From Budorcas taxicolor (lineage: Eukaryota; Chordata; Mammalia; Artiodactyla; Bovidae): a stretch of 64,000 nt of DNA. Positions 33,907 to 44,024 of the stretch are shown one piece after another (position 1 is the stretch's first letter; each line of letters starts with the position of its first letter). The stretch lies in the NCBI RefSeq assembly GCF_023091745.1, contig NC_068910.1:135611170-135675169 (forward strand), read 5' to 3'. The position numbers and the translations under genes are program-made. A model generated the notes under the pieces. That model searched no databases. It saw only the letters and a program-made list of their open reading frames with translations, and was not told where the DNA came from.

Positions 33907-34117
33907 GGGTTTCCTGGGTAGCTCAGCTGGTAAAGAATCCATCTGCAATGCAGGAGACCGTGGTTAAATTCCTGGGTTGGGAAGATCCCCTGGAAGAGGG
34001 CATGGCTACCCACTCCAGTATTCTTGCCTAGAGCATTCCCATGGACAGAGGAGACTAGCAGACTACAGTCCACGGGGTCGCAAAGAATTAGACATGACTG
34101 AGCAACTCAGCACAGCA
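33907..34117 (+). repeat. Bov-tA SINE with target duplication
   Basis: GGGTTTCCTGGGTAGCTCAG to GACATGACTGAGCAACTCAG. CTTGAGTG flanks it at 33899-33906 and 34118-34125. Confidence 0.92.
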
Positions 34118-34320
34118 CTTGAGTGACATCCTTCTAGAATGCTGGGTTGTAATTTTTTACTTGTGCCAACTGAATTGCAGTCCTGGTTTCCCTGGGAATT
34201 CAGCAGCTTTGCTCACAGCTACAGGTAATGTCTTATTCTAACAAGACTTGCTGCTGTCACTGCTTTATGCTAATTCCAGAAAAAAGCCTATTTTACTTTT
34301 CCAAATCCCAATATCTCCTT

Positions 34321-34531
34321 GTTGGTTGTTAGTCACTCAGTTGTGTCTGGCTCTTTGCAAACCCATGAACTATAGCCTACCAGGCTCCTCTGTTCATGGA
34401 ATTTTCCAGGAAAGAATACTGTAGTGGATTGCCATTCCCTTCTCCAGGGTATCTTCCCAACTCAGTGATCGAACCCATGTCTCCCACATTGCAGGTGGAT
34501 TCTTTACCAGCTGAGCCACAAGGGAAGCCCA
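34321..34531 (-). repeat. Bov-tA SINE, antisense, first unit of a tandem pair
   Basis: GTTGGTTGTTAGTCACTCAG to CTGAGCCACAAGGGAAGCCC. Confidence 0.9.
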
Positions 34532-34647
34532 AGAAACTGGAGTGGGTAGCCTATCCCTTCTCCAGTGGATCTTCCTGACCCAGGAATCAAACCGGGGTCT
34601 CCTGCATTGCAGGCATATTCGTTACCAACTGAGCTATCACTGAAGCC
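34532..34647 (-). repeat. Bov-tA head, antisense, second unit of a tandem pair
   Basis: AAGAAACTGGAGTGGGTAGC to TGAGCTATCACTGAAGCC. Only the tRNA-like head half is present, directly joined to the unit before. The pair together is flanked by CCAATATCTCCTT (34308-34320) and CCAAGGTCTCCTT (34648-34660). Confidence 0.85.
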
Positions 34648-34660
34648 CCAAGGTCTCCTT

Positions 34661-35465
34661 TATGCCCATCACCTGTTTCAAGAGTTTTTCTGTATTTTCT
34701 TTTCCCATTTGGAAAATGAGTTAGAGTTCCTGACTGCAGACAATAAAAACTGATTCTGGAGGAGGAACGAAGTTCTTGGAAGGATTGAAGGTGGATGCGA
34801 ATGTGAAGGCTGGCCATCCAGAAGAGCAAATGGTCAGCACCAGAGAGAGGTGGACAGCTGTAACCACACCCACGGTCATGCCACGGGGACAACCTGGTTG
34901 GAAGGCTGCATCACTGCAGCTGCAGAACCCTGTCCCTGGTGCTGTGGCCACTAACTGCTCCAGATACCATGAGCTGCAGCTGCCACCCTGGAAGAGTCAG
35001 CTTCTTTACATCACTTGCTCCAGACCCATGGTTCTTGGGGCAGATTCAGATGGTTGAGGCTGGACTGTGCAGTTGTGTTCTAATTTCCAAGGGATATGGG
35101 TCTGTTTCCTACCAAGACTGCACAAGAAAAGGTTCCCCTAAATAGAAAGGGAGTTTGGATACTAAGCACTCCTCAAAAATAGCCCAGCAAATATTGACTA
35201 TTACAGAACCAAGTTCTAGGTGTAGAATCTTCTTTTTCCCAAATAGAAAAAGGGAATTATTTCTGCTCTCAAAAGGATGAGGGCCCCTTTCTCTTTCACA
35301 AAGAATACCAGCTGGCCAAAGTGTTCTGAAATATACAATTAATTTAATTTACATATTTAAGTTATATAAACATATGTGTATTTGCATACTTATATTTGTC
35401 TTTACATTATACTTACAATGTAATAATTAACACACAATAATAATATCATTAATATATATTCATGA
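34661..35465. other. Unassigned sequence
   Basis: Overlapping open frames on both strands at 34565-35145 show no domain. AT-rich from 35340. No gene called. Confidence 0.4.
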
Positions 35466-35469
35466 TCTT

Positions 35470-35563
35470 CTTGTGGGATCCTAGTTCCCTGACCAGGAAT
35501 TAAACCTGTGCCTCAGCATTAGAAGCACAGAGTCCTGATCACTGGGCCTCCAGGGAATTCCCA
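35470..35563 (-). repeat. CHR-type SINE head, antisense
   Basis: TGTGGGATCCTAGTTCCCTG, AGGAATTAAACCTGTG and CACTGGGCCTCCAGGGAAT. Confidence 0.8.
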
Positions 35564-35636
35564 AATAATTGCATTTTAAGCAAGAAATCTATAACTTCAA
35601 GATCTTTAAAACATTTAAACAGGTGTTAGGGCTTCC

Positions 35637-35915
35637 TTCGGAGAAGGCAATGGCACCCCACTCCAGTACTCTTGCCTGGAAAATCCCATGGATGGAGGAG
35701 CCCGGTGGGCTGCAGTCCATGGCGTCGCTGGGAGTTGGACACGACTCAGTGACTTCACTTTCAGTTCTCACTTTCATGCAATGGAGAAGGAAATGGCAAC
35801 CCACTCCAGTGTTCTTGCCTGGAGAATCCCAGGGTCGGGGGAGCCTGGCGGGCTGCTGTCTACGGGGTCGCACGGAGTCGGGTGCGACTGAAGCAACTCA
35901 GCAGCAGCAGCAGCA
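35637..35915 (+). repeat. Bov-A2 dimeric SINE
   Basis: GGAGAAGGCAATGGCACCCC, first monomer, linker CACTTTCATGCAATGG, second monomer, then (AGC)5. Confidence 0.93.
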
Positions 35916-36143
35916 GGGCTTCCTTGGTGACTCAGTGGTAAAGAATCAGCCTTCCAGTGTAGGTTTGATCCCTGGTCGGGAAGACCCCATATGTTGTGAA
36001 GCAATAAGCCCAGGCACCGCAACCACTCAGCCTATGGTCTAGAGCCTGGGAACCATAACTACTCAGCCTGAGAACCTTAGAGCCTGTGACTGCAACAAGA
36101 GAGGCCACTGCAACAAGCACCCAGAAGAGTAGCTCCTGCTCGT
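35916..36143 (+). repeat. CHR-type SINE, sense
   Basis: GGGCTTCCTTGGTGACTCAG, GATCCCTGGTCGGGAAGACC, GAGAGGCCACTGCAACAAGC and AGAGTAGCTCCTGCTCG. It begins directly at the end of the Bov-A2 (AGC)n tail. Confidence 0.85.
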
Positions 36144-36225
36144 CACAACCCAGGGACTGAACCTGGGCCACGGCAGTGAAAACACTGAATCCTGACTATG
36201 GGACTACCAGGGAATTTCCTAAAAA
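36144..36225 (-). repeat. CHR-type SINE head, antisense, abutting the sense copy
   Basis: CCAGGGACTGAACCTGGGCC to GGACTACCAGGGAATTTCC is the reverse of a CHR head. It faces the preceding copy and makes an inverted pair. Confidence 0.75.
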
Positions 36226-36331
36226 ATTCTTAAGTCATATGAGATTCTTATACAAGAAATGGAGACTATAGATTCTGCTTTTTTCTAGTTTTATTTATTT
36301 TATATAAAAGATCAGTTGAGCTATGACTCAT

Positions 36332-36546
36332 ATTTTTGTTGTTTAGTCACTATGTCATGTCTGACTCTTCCGTGACCCCATTGACTGTAGCCCGCCAGCC
36401 TCTTCTCTCCATGGGGTTTCCCACTCAGGAATACTGGATTGGGTTGCCATTTCCTTCTCCAGGGGATCTTTCTGACCCAGGGATCGAACCTGTGTCTGCT
36501 GCATTGGCAAGCAGTCTCTTTACCAATGAGCCACTGGGGATGCCCA
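36332..36546 (-). repeat. Bov-tA SINE, antisense
   Basis: TTTTTGTTGTTTAGTCACTA to GAGCCACTGGGGATGCCC. Confidence 0.9.
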
Positions 36547-36897
36547 GCATCACTCATATGCTAAACACATATTAAATATATGATTCAATGTCTTTTTAAA
36601 AGCATATTAACAGAGTTGTGCAACCATTACCACAAACCATTTTAGGACACTGTCATCATTTCAAAAGGAAACTCCATACCCATTAGCAGTCTCTCCTCAA
36701 CTTTCCCCAAATCCCCAGACTTAGGTAATCTTTCTGTTTCTATAGATTTGCCTATTCTGGTCATTTCACATAAAAAGAATCATAATATAGGGTCTTTCAT
36801 GAGTGACTTCTTTCACTTTGTATAAAGTTTTCAAGGTTCATTCATGCTGTAGCATGAATTAGTACTTCACTCATTTTTATGGCTGAGTAGTATTGCA

Positions 36898-37187
36898 TTG
36901 GAGAAGGCAATGGCACCCCACTCCAGTACGCTTGCCTGGAAAATCCCATGGACAGAGGAGCCTGGTGGGCTGCAGTCCACGGGGTCGTGAAGAGTCAGAC
37001 ACGACTAAGCGACTTCACTTTCAATTTTCACTTTCATGCACTGGAGAAGGAAATGGCAACCCACTCCAGCGTTCTTGCCTAGAGAATCCCAGGGACGGGG
37101 GAGCCTGGTGGGCTGCCGTCTCTGGGGTTGCACAGAGTCGGGCACGACCGAAGCAACTTAGCAGGAGCAGCAGCAGCAGCAGCAGCA
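36898..37187 (+). repeat. Bov-A2 dimeric SINE inside L1
   Basis: TGGAGAAGGCAATGGCACCC to an (AGC)6 tail at about 37168-37187. ATTGCATT lies on both sides (about 36891-36898 and 37187-37194). Confidence 0.93.
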
Positions 37188-37196
37188 TTGCATTGG

Positions 37197-37430
37197 GGCC
37201 TTCCCAGGTGGCTCTAGTGGTAAAGAATCTGCCTGCTAATGGAGTTAGCATAACTCCAGTGCAGGTGACACAAGAGACTTGTGTTTGATCCCTGGGTTGG
37301 GAAAGTCCTGTGGAACAGGAAATGGCACCCCACTCCAGTATTCTTGCTTGGCATTTCCATGGGCAGAGGAGTCTGACCGGCTAGAGTCCATGGAGTCACA
37401 AAGAATCAGATGTGACTGAGTGAACACAGA
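37197..37430 (+). repeat. Bov-tA SINE inside L1
   Basis: GGCCTTCCCAGGTGGCTCTA to GATGTGACTGAGTGAACAC. Contains an extra AGTTAGCATAACTCC piece near 37244 compared with other copies. It is inserted right behind the Bov-A2. Confidence 0.88.
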
Positions 37431-37606
37431 ACAAAGCATTTCATTGTGTGGATATATTGTATTTTGTTTATTTGTTTATCCCTGAGTGGATATTTGGGTC
37501 GTTCCCACTTATTGGCTATCATGAACAATGCTGTGATGAATATTTGTATGAAGGTTTTATTGTGGACATATGTTTGCATTCTGGGGGAGTCCCTAGGCAT
37601 GAAATA

Positions 37607-37805
37607 GCTGATTTCCCTGATAGCTCAGTTGGTAAAGAATCTGCCTGCAATGTGGGAGACCTGGGTTCGATCCCTGGGTTGGGAAGATCCCCTGGAGAAG
37701 GGAAAGGCTACCTACTCCAACATTCTGGCCTAGAGAATTCCATTGACTGTATAGCCCATGGGGTTACAAAGAGTTGGACACGACTGAGCAACTTTTACTT
37801 ACTTA
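37607..37805 (+). repeat. Bov-tA SINE inside L1
   Basis: GATTTCCCTGATAGCTCAGT to GACACGACTGAGCAACTTTTA, followed by (CTTA)n. Confidence 0.9.
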
Positions 37806-38117
37806 CTTATGCTAACTCCATAAGGAGCTGTCAAACTGTTTTCCAAAGTTTCTGCATCAGTTTGCATTCCCATCAGTGGTGTGTAAGGGCCCTGATTTCT
37901 CTCCATCTTTGCCAGTACTTGTTATTTGTCTTTTTTCATTTTATACATCTTTGTGGGTGTGAAGTGGTATCTGATTGTGGTTATGAGTTACATTTCCCTG
38001 ATGACAAATGATGTTGAGTATCTTCTCGGGCTTATCACACATTTCTTTATCTTCTGGAGAAATGTATGTTCATATCCTTTGCCCATTTTATAATTGGATT
38101 TTTGTCTTTTAATTACT

Positions 38118-38262
38118 GAGCTGGAAGATCCCCTGGAGAAGGAAATGGCAACCCACTCCAGTACTCTTGCCTGGAAAATTCCATGGACAGAGGAGCCTCG
38201 TAGGCTATAGTCCATGGGGTTGCAAAGAGTCAGACATGACTGAACGACTTAGCTTCACTTCA
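38118..38262 (+). repeat. Bov-A SINE inside L1
   Basis: CTGGAAGATCCCCTGGAGAA to CATGACTGAACGACTTAGC. The tRNA-like head is missing. Confidence 0.9.
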
Positions 38263-38404
38263 AGAATTCTTTATATGTTACTCTGTTCTTGATAACTTAG
38301 AGCCTTCTTATGGGCATCAGCAACTGAGGTTCACTGTATTACAGAGGAGCTTTCACGGGTTTATAGACCCGCGTGAGTTGTTTGATCTATATTAAAAGGC
38401 AAGG

Positions 38405-38721
38405 CGAGGGCTTCCCTGGTGGCTCAGTGGTAAAGAATCCGCCTGCCAATGCAGGAGACACAAGTTCAATTCCTGGTCTTGGAATATCCCACATGCCATG
38501 GGGCAGCTAAGCCTGTTGTATTGATCCTGTGATCTAGAGCCTGAGAGGCATGACTACCGAGTGCACTCACTGCAACCACTGAAGCCTGCAGGCCCTAGAG
38601 CCCGTGATCCACAAGAGAAGCCCTCACCCCACAACTAGAGGGTAGCCCCCATTCACTGCAACTAGAGAAATGAAGCAATGAAGACCCAGCACAGGCAAAA
38701 ATAAATAAATAAATATTTTTG
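38405..38721 (+). repeat. CHR-type SINE, full length, with target duplication
   Basis: GGGCTTCCCTGGTGGCTCAG to the tail (ATAA)n at 38700-38715. AAAAGGCAAGG (38394-38404) and AAAAGGCAGGG (38722-38732) flank it. Confidence 0.9.
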
Positions 38722-38732
38722 AAAAGGCAGGG

Positions 38733-40150
38733 TGATGCTATCAGAGAGAACTAAAAGGCACTTAGAAGAGCATGTCCTTATATATTCATGTATATCTTTT
38801 TTTCTTACTCTCTCTGCTATCACCTCTGTTCGCAGAGCTGTAAATTTTTATGATTGACTACTCTAGGCAGAGGCCCAGAGTACTCAGCTTCTCCCATGAA
38901 TGAGGTGGGAGACAGCTTTCTGCTGTTTGGGTAATTCTGTTACCTGGGAATCTGACTTCCAGAGGAATTAGAGGCATTTTACCTAAGTGGAGATAGTACA
39001 CTGGCTAGGGGAGGATTAACTGGGACAGGTTTTGAGGAGGTGATCGTTAGTGAAATGGAGAAGGAAATGGCAACCCACTCCAGCATTCTTGCTCCCCAAT
39101 AAGGTAGTGATGATAACCTGGCAGAGGAGAGGAGAGTCCTGTAGGAGGGAATTTGCAAGATTTGTGTGGAAATTGCCTCACTGGTGCGACTGACATTGGT
39201 AACTATGGCAAGAAACAATGGAGAGGAAGAGACTCCTTCAGAGTGGGGAAGGCTCTATACCCAACTCCAGAACTCATTGCCAGCCTGATAACAGTTGATC
39301 AGATAGGTCAGGCTTCCTCTGGTTTGATGGGTTGAGGAAAAAAAAAAAGATCACTCCACCCTGTTTCCATCTTACCAGCCTCCCTGCGCTCCCCCACCCG
39401 ACTCTGTCGACCCTGCCCTGCCCCCTGCTTGTGGCTAAACTGCCCAACTGCCAATTAAAACCCACATTTCCCAGCATGCCTTGCACCACCCAGAACCCCA
39501 GTCCCCACCATTCATTCTGCTCCCCTGCTGAAAGCAGCTCTAGCAAATAACCTGTCAGATTTGGGGCCTCTTGCTCTCACTCTCGGAGGGCCTCGCCCCG
39601 CTGCCTGCCTTGACTGTGGCTAAACCTGCTACCACTTGACAGCAAACCACACTTGACACCAGCACAGGAAGGAGAACGGGGCCCGCTGCCCTCGGTCTCT
39701 ATCAAATCAACAAGCTAGTTCTGCTTCTCCCACAGCCGCTGCTTCTGAGCCCTCCACCCTTCTTCCTTCCCTCCCAGAGTCTCAGGAGACCCAGGGGGCT
39801 CCTTTGTGGTCTTTATCACTGACATGTAGAGCTTTTGGGGTAGGTGGATGAGAAATGTATTGAGGGGACCTGCACTCTGTGACAGCTTGCACCTTACCTC
39901 AGTGCCAAGGCCTCTCTCATGTCAGTCACCCAGGCCTCCTTTTCCCCCAGGCACTCCTCTACAGGATCCTCAGGACCCTCCTTCTACCTCCAGGCCTGCA
40001 GCCCTCCCTGATCCAGGAAACCTACCACCACCTTTTTGCTTCTTTTGCCTCCAGAACCTTGCCTTATGGCTATGTCTTTCATCCTGCTGCCATTCTAGAA
40101 TGTCACAGCTGTTGGAAAACATGGCCATGCTGTGGGACCAGCCAGCTTCA
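38733..40150. other. Mostly unassigned sequence, C-rich from 39350
   Basis: Holds a Bov-A scrap at 39055-39100 and a 12-base A run at 39339-39350. The C-rich part 39355-39780 has few CpG and an open frame of 72 codons rich in Pro and Ser; nothing points to a gene. The 136- and 92-codon frames at 39848-40258 overlap in different frames and show no domain. Confidence 0.4.
39055..39100 (+). repeat. Bov-A SINE scrap
   Basis: ATGGAGAAGGAAATGGCAAC and CACTCCAGCATTCTTGC only. Confidence 0.75.
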
Positions 40151-40154
40151 ATTC

Positions 40155-41335
40155 TGATACAGGTGCACAATTCTGAAATCCAAAAAGCTCTGAAAATTAG
40201 AGGCTTTTTGGTGAATTTAAGACAAACTCATTTGGGTGCAAAACCTGGCCTGAACTGAAAAAAGCTTATTTTGTTCACTCTATCTTTTGTCCACTTAATG
40301 CAGAGTACATCATGAGAAACACTGGGCTGGAAGAAACACAAGCTGGAATCAAGATTGCTGAGAGAAACGTCAATAACCTCAGATATGCAGATGACACCAC
40401 CCTTATGGCAGAAAGTGAAGAGGAACTAAAAAGCCTCTTGATGAAAGTGAAAGAGGGGAGTGAAAAAGTTGGCTTAAAGCTCAACATTTAGAAAACTAAG
40501 ATCATGGCATCCGGTCCCATCACTTCATGGGAAATAGATGGGGAAACAGTGGAAACAGAGTCAGACTTTATTTTCCTGGGCTCCAAAATCACTGCAGATG
40601 GTGACTGCAGCCATGAAATTAAAAGACGCTTGCTCCTTGGAAGGAAAGTTATGACCAACCTAGATAGCATATTGAAAAGCAGAGACATTACTTTGCCTAC
40701 AAAGGTCCGTCTAGCCAAGGCTATGGTTTTTCCAGTGGTCATGTATGTATATGAGAGTTGGACTGTGGGGAAAGCTGAGTGCTGAAGAACTGATGCTTTT
40801 GAACTGTGGTGTTTGATAAAACTCTTGAGAGTCCCTTAGACTGCAAGGAGATCCAACCAGTCCATTATAAAGGAGATCAGTCCTGGGTGTTCTTTGGAAG
40901 GAATGATGCTAAAGCTGAAACTCCAGTACTTTGGCCACCTGATGTGAAGAGTTGACTCATTGGAAAAGACTCTGATGCTGGGAGGGATTGGGGGCAGGAG
41001 GAGAAGGGGACGACAGAGGATGAGATGGCTGGATGGCATCACCGACTCGATGGACGTGAGTTTGAGTGAACTCCGGGAGTTGGTGATGGACAGGGAGGCC
41101 TGGCGTGCTGCGATTCATGGGGTTGCAAAGAGTTGGACACGACTGAGCGACTGAACTGAACTGAACTGTGAATACTTACTTAGGTTTGTGGCCAAAATGT
41201 TAGTGTTGATTTGAGGATGTAGTTCTAGATCCCATTGGTGGAATTATGCAATATATGGTATATATACCATGTAACCATGAAAAACTGGGATTTTTGAAAC
41301 ACCTTTGGTCCCCAAATTTTATGTACTGTAATGCC
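40155..41335 (+). repeat. Older unassigned repeat split by BovB
   Basis: CTGAAATCCAAAAAGCTCTG and CATTTGGGTGCAAAACCTGG before, and TTTTTGAAACACCTTTGGTC with CCCAAATTTTATG after the BovB, look like two halves of one mammalian DNA-transposon-like repeat. The family is not assigned. Confidence 0.4.
40298..41168 (+). mobile_element. BovB LINE fragment with an intact YADD codon block
   Basis: Begins CAGAGTACATCATGAGAAAC within the reverse-transcriptase domain and ends in GAACTGAACTGAACTG. The YADD codons at 40384-40395 are present. The same frame is then stopped by TAG at 40489-40491 and TGA at 40783-40785. The upstream RT motifs and endonuclease are absent, so this is a dead copy. Confidence 0.93.
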
Positions 41336-41511
41336 ATACAAAACAGAACCGGATAATTAACTGAATAGAATTGAATAATCCAAGTGACAATAATATACAG
41401 CCAATCAAAATCATGTCCATGAAAATTTAGGGACACAGGAAAGCAATTCCAATGTATTGTTATAGATTATGTATGTAAACTTACAAAAGAGCATGTGGAA
41501 TGTGATTTCAA
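41336..41511. other. Unassigned sequence
   Basis: Nothing recognised. Confidence 0.3.
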
Positions 41512-41815
41512 CTTTAAAAAAATTATTTATTTATTTTTGGCTGTGCTGGATTTTTGCTGCTGCTCAGGTTTTTGTCTAGTTGCAGCAAATGAGAGCTTCT
41601 CATTGTGGTGGCTTCTCTTGTTGCAGAGCACAGCCTCTAGGCACACAGGTTTCAGTAGTTGTGATTCCTGGGCTCTAGAGCACAGGATCAATAGTTGTGG
41701 CCAAGATGCTTATGTTGCTCCACGGCATGTGGGATCTTCCTGGATCAGGGATCCAACTCGTGTCTCCTGCCTTGGCAGGAGGATTCTTTACCACTGAGGC
41801 ACCAGGGAAGCCCTC
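41512..41815 (-). repeat. CHR-type SINE, full length, antisense
   Basis: TTATTTTTGGCTGTGCTGGA to GAGGCACCAGGGAAGCCC. Confidence 0.9.
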
Positions 41816-42394
41816 AATATTGTTTTTTTAAAAAGCATATAGCACATTCATGAAAAAATGCTTGACCTGCAATACATCATGTTAACAGTGAGCTGTCTCT
41901 GTGGTCGATTTTCTTCTTTTTAGCCTTTTCAGCATCTATGTAATACTTTTATAATCAGAAATTTAAAACAAACCCAAACCGTAGCTGTTACTAAAAACAA
42001 GTTGGTACTGACATTTTCTACTGTGCGATCAATCTGAGCTCAATTTTCTTTTTGGTAAATTGAGACCATTAGTACCTACTTAATGGAGTCGCTGGCGGAC
42101 AGTGTAGGTACCTGGGTGGAAGGTAGCTATGACTATGGGCTTTGTGTCAAGGTGCCTTTCTCCTCCACCTGGGTAGGGTTGCCCACTGCCATTGTGCAGT
42201 AGTGCAGACTGAGTTCCCCACACGTTGCCCACTGTTTCACAAGTGGGTTCTTACGAACAAGGATGGTCAACAGTCCTTTTGGGTCTGCCTCTCCCTCTCC
42301 CTGTCACATTGCCTGAATATCTGCCACATGCAGAGGGTTCACCACTTTACCAAGGTTAACCCCCTCTTAGAGACTTGATCCCATCTCCACTCAT
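41816..42394. other. Unassigned sequence
   Basis: Frame 42142-42378 has no domain. No repeat recognised. Confidence 0.35.
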
Positions 42395-43492
42395 CTCTCC
42401 CTATTTATTGACTATGCCAAAGCCTTTGACTTGTGGATCACAATAAACTGGAAAATTCTGAAAGAGATGGGAATACCAGACCGCCTGACCTGCCTCTTGA
42501 GAAATCTGTATGCAGGTCAAGAAGCAACAGTTAGAACTGGACATGAAACAACAGACTGGTTTCAAATAGGAAGAGGAGTACGTCAAGGCTGTATATTGTC
42601 ACCCTGCTTATTTAACTTATATGCAGAGTACATCATGAGAAACACTGGACTGGAAGAAACACAAGCTGGAATCAAGATTGCCGGGAGAAATATCAATAAC
42701 CTCAGATAGGCAGATGACACCACCCTTATGGCAGAAAGTGAAGAGGAACTAAAAAGCTTCTTGGTGAAAGTGAAAGAGGAGAGTGAAAAAGTTGGCTTAA
42801 AGCTCAACATTCAGAAAACGAAGATCATGGCATCCGGTCCCATCCCTTCATGGCAAATAGATGCGGAAACAGTGGAAACCGTGTCAGAATTTATTTTTCT
42901 GGGCTCCAAAATCACTGCAGATGGTGACTGCAGCCATGAAATTAAAAGACGCTTACCCCTTGGAAGAAAAGTTATGACCAACCTAGATAGAATATTCAAA
43001 AGCAGAGACATTACTTTGCCAACTAAGGTCCGTCTAGTCAAGGCTATGGTTTTTCCAGTAGTCATGTATGGATGTGAGAGTTGGACTGTGAAGAAGGCTG
43101 AGCGCCGAAGAATTGATGCTTTTGAACTGTGGTGTTGGAGAAGACTCTTGAGAGTCCCTTGGACTGCAAGGAGATCCAACCAATCCATTCTGAAGGAGGT
43201 CAGCCCTGGGATTTCTTTGGAAGGAATGATGCTAAAGCTGAAACTCCAGTACTTCGGCCACCTCATGCGAAGAGCTGACTCATTGGGAAAGACTTTGATG
43301 TTGGGAGGGATTGGGGGCAGGAGGAGAAGGGGACGACAGAGGATGAGATGGCTGGATGGTATCACTGACTCGATGGACGTGAATCTAAATGAACTGCGGG
43401 AGTTGGTGATGGACAGGGAGGCCTGGCGTGCTGCGATTCATGGGGTCGCAAAGAATCGGACACGACTGAGCGACTGAACTGAATTGAACTGA
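42395..43492 (+). mobile_element. BovB LINE, longest copy, partial reverse transcriptase with a stop in YADD
   Basis: This is the longest BovB piece in the window. It starts in the RT domain at FIDYAKAFD (motif A, 42399-42429) and runs through GVRQGCILSPCLFNLYAEYI (about 42569-42630), the QTKIMASGP-like segment and FELWCWRRLLRV to the GAACT tail. Two small deletions (one base, then two) shift the frame over about a dozen bases near 42430-42450 and then restore it. After that the frame is open to 43477 except for one TAG at 42707-42709, which replaces the tyrosine of the YADD catalytic motif; ADD follows intact. The endonuclease half is missing. The element cannot move on its own. Confidence 0.95.
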
Positions 43493-43800
43493 TATATATT
43501 CTTTTTCAGATTCTTTTCCACCATAGATTATTACAACATATTGAATGTAGTTCCCTGAATGAGTATGTCCCTGTTGTTTAACTATTTTATATACAGTCCA
43601 GTGTTCTTGCCTGGAGAATCCCAGGGACGGGGGAGCCTGGTGGGCTGCCATTATGGGGTCGCACAGAGTTGGACACGACTGAAGCGACTTAGCAGCAGCA
43701 GCAGCAGTGTATATATGTTAATTCCAAACTCCTAATTTATCCCTCCTCCATTCTTTCCCCTTTGGTAACAATAAGTTTATTTTCTATGTGTGACCTTTAA
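43493..43800 (-). repeat. L1 3' UTR, antisense, split by Bov-A2
   Basis: CTTTTTCAGATTCTTTTCCA, TATTGAATGTAGTTCCCTG before, and TATATGTTAATTCCAAACTC, GGTAACAATAAGTTTATTTT after the SINE. Same region as the L1 at 28485-29017. Confidence 0.8.
43591..43707 (+). repeat. Bov-A2 second monomer with (AGC)n tail
   Basis: CCAGTGTTCTTGCCTGGAGA to GAAGCGACTTAGC, then five AGC units. Confidence 0.92.
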
Positions 43801-43837
43801 TTCTTGAAAGAACATTTGTCTCTCCCTGGGCTTATTT

Positions 43838-43968
43838 TCAGACAAGGCGATGGCACCCCACTCCAGTACTCTTGCCTGGAAAAATCCCATGGATGGAGGA
43901 GCTTGGTAGGCTGTAGTCCATGGGGTCACGAAGAGTCAGACACTTACTGAGCACTTCACATACCTTGT
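43838..43968 (+). repeat. Bov-A2 first monomer
   Basis: CAGACAAGGCGATGGCACCC to GACACTTACTGAGCACTTCA. Confidence 0.9.
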
Positions 43969-44024
43969 CACTAATTAACCAACATGTGGCAACCTGGCTT
44001 CTGACCCCATGACTCTGCCACAAC

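Larger units (their letters stand above)
36590..38330 (-). repeat. Old L1 tract, antisense, carrying four SINEs
   Basis: Antisense L1 landmarks continue across the inserts: AGTTGTGCAACCATTACCAC, TTGCCTATTCTGGTCATTTC, GGTTCATTCATGCTGTAGC, ATCATGAACAATGCTGTGATG, AACTGTTTTCCAAAGTTTCTG, TTTGTGGGTGTGAAGTGGTA and ATATCCTTTGCCCATTTTAT. With SINEs removed about 870 bases of L1 remain. Confidence 0.85.

Noticed and set aside
35569..36042. 157-codon + frame with a glutamine run
   Set aside because: Translation of Bov-A2 and its (AGC)n tail.
37448..38011. 187-codon + frame
   Set aside because: Runs through antisense L1 and a Bov-tA; no gene signal.
42811..43365. 184-codon minus frame, and similar minus or plus frames at 23968-24483, 26599-26970, 29318-29722
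   Set aside because: Antisense shadows of BovB; the same peptide (PSSHLILCRPLLLLPP and similar) recurs at each BovB copy.
42728..43477. 249-codon + frame
   Set aside because: It is the tail of the BovB reverse-transcriptase ORF, not a cellular gene; annotated as a mobile element.
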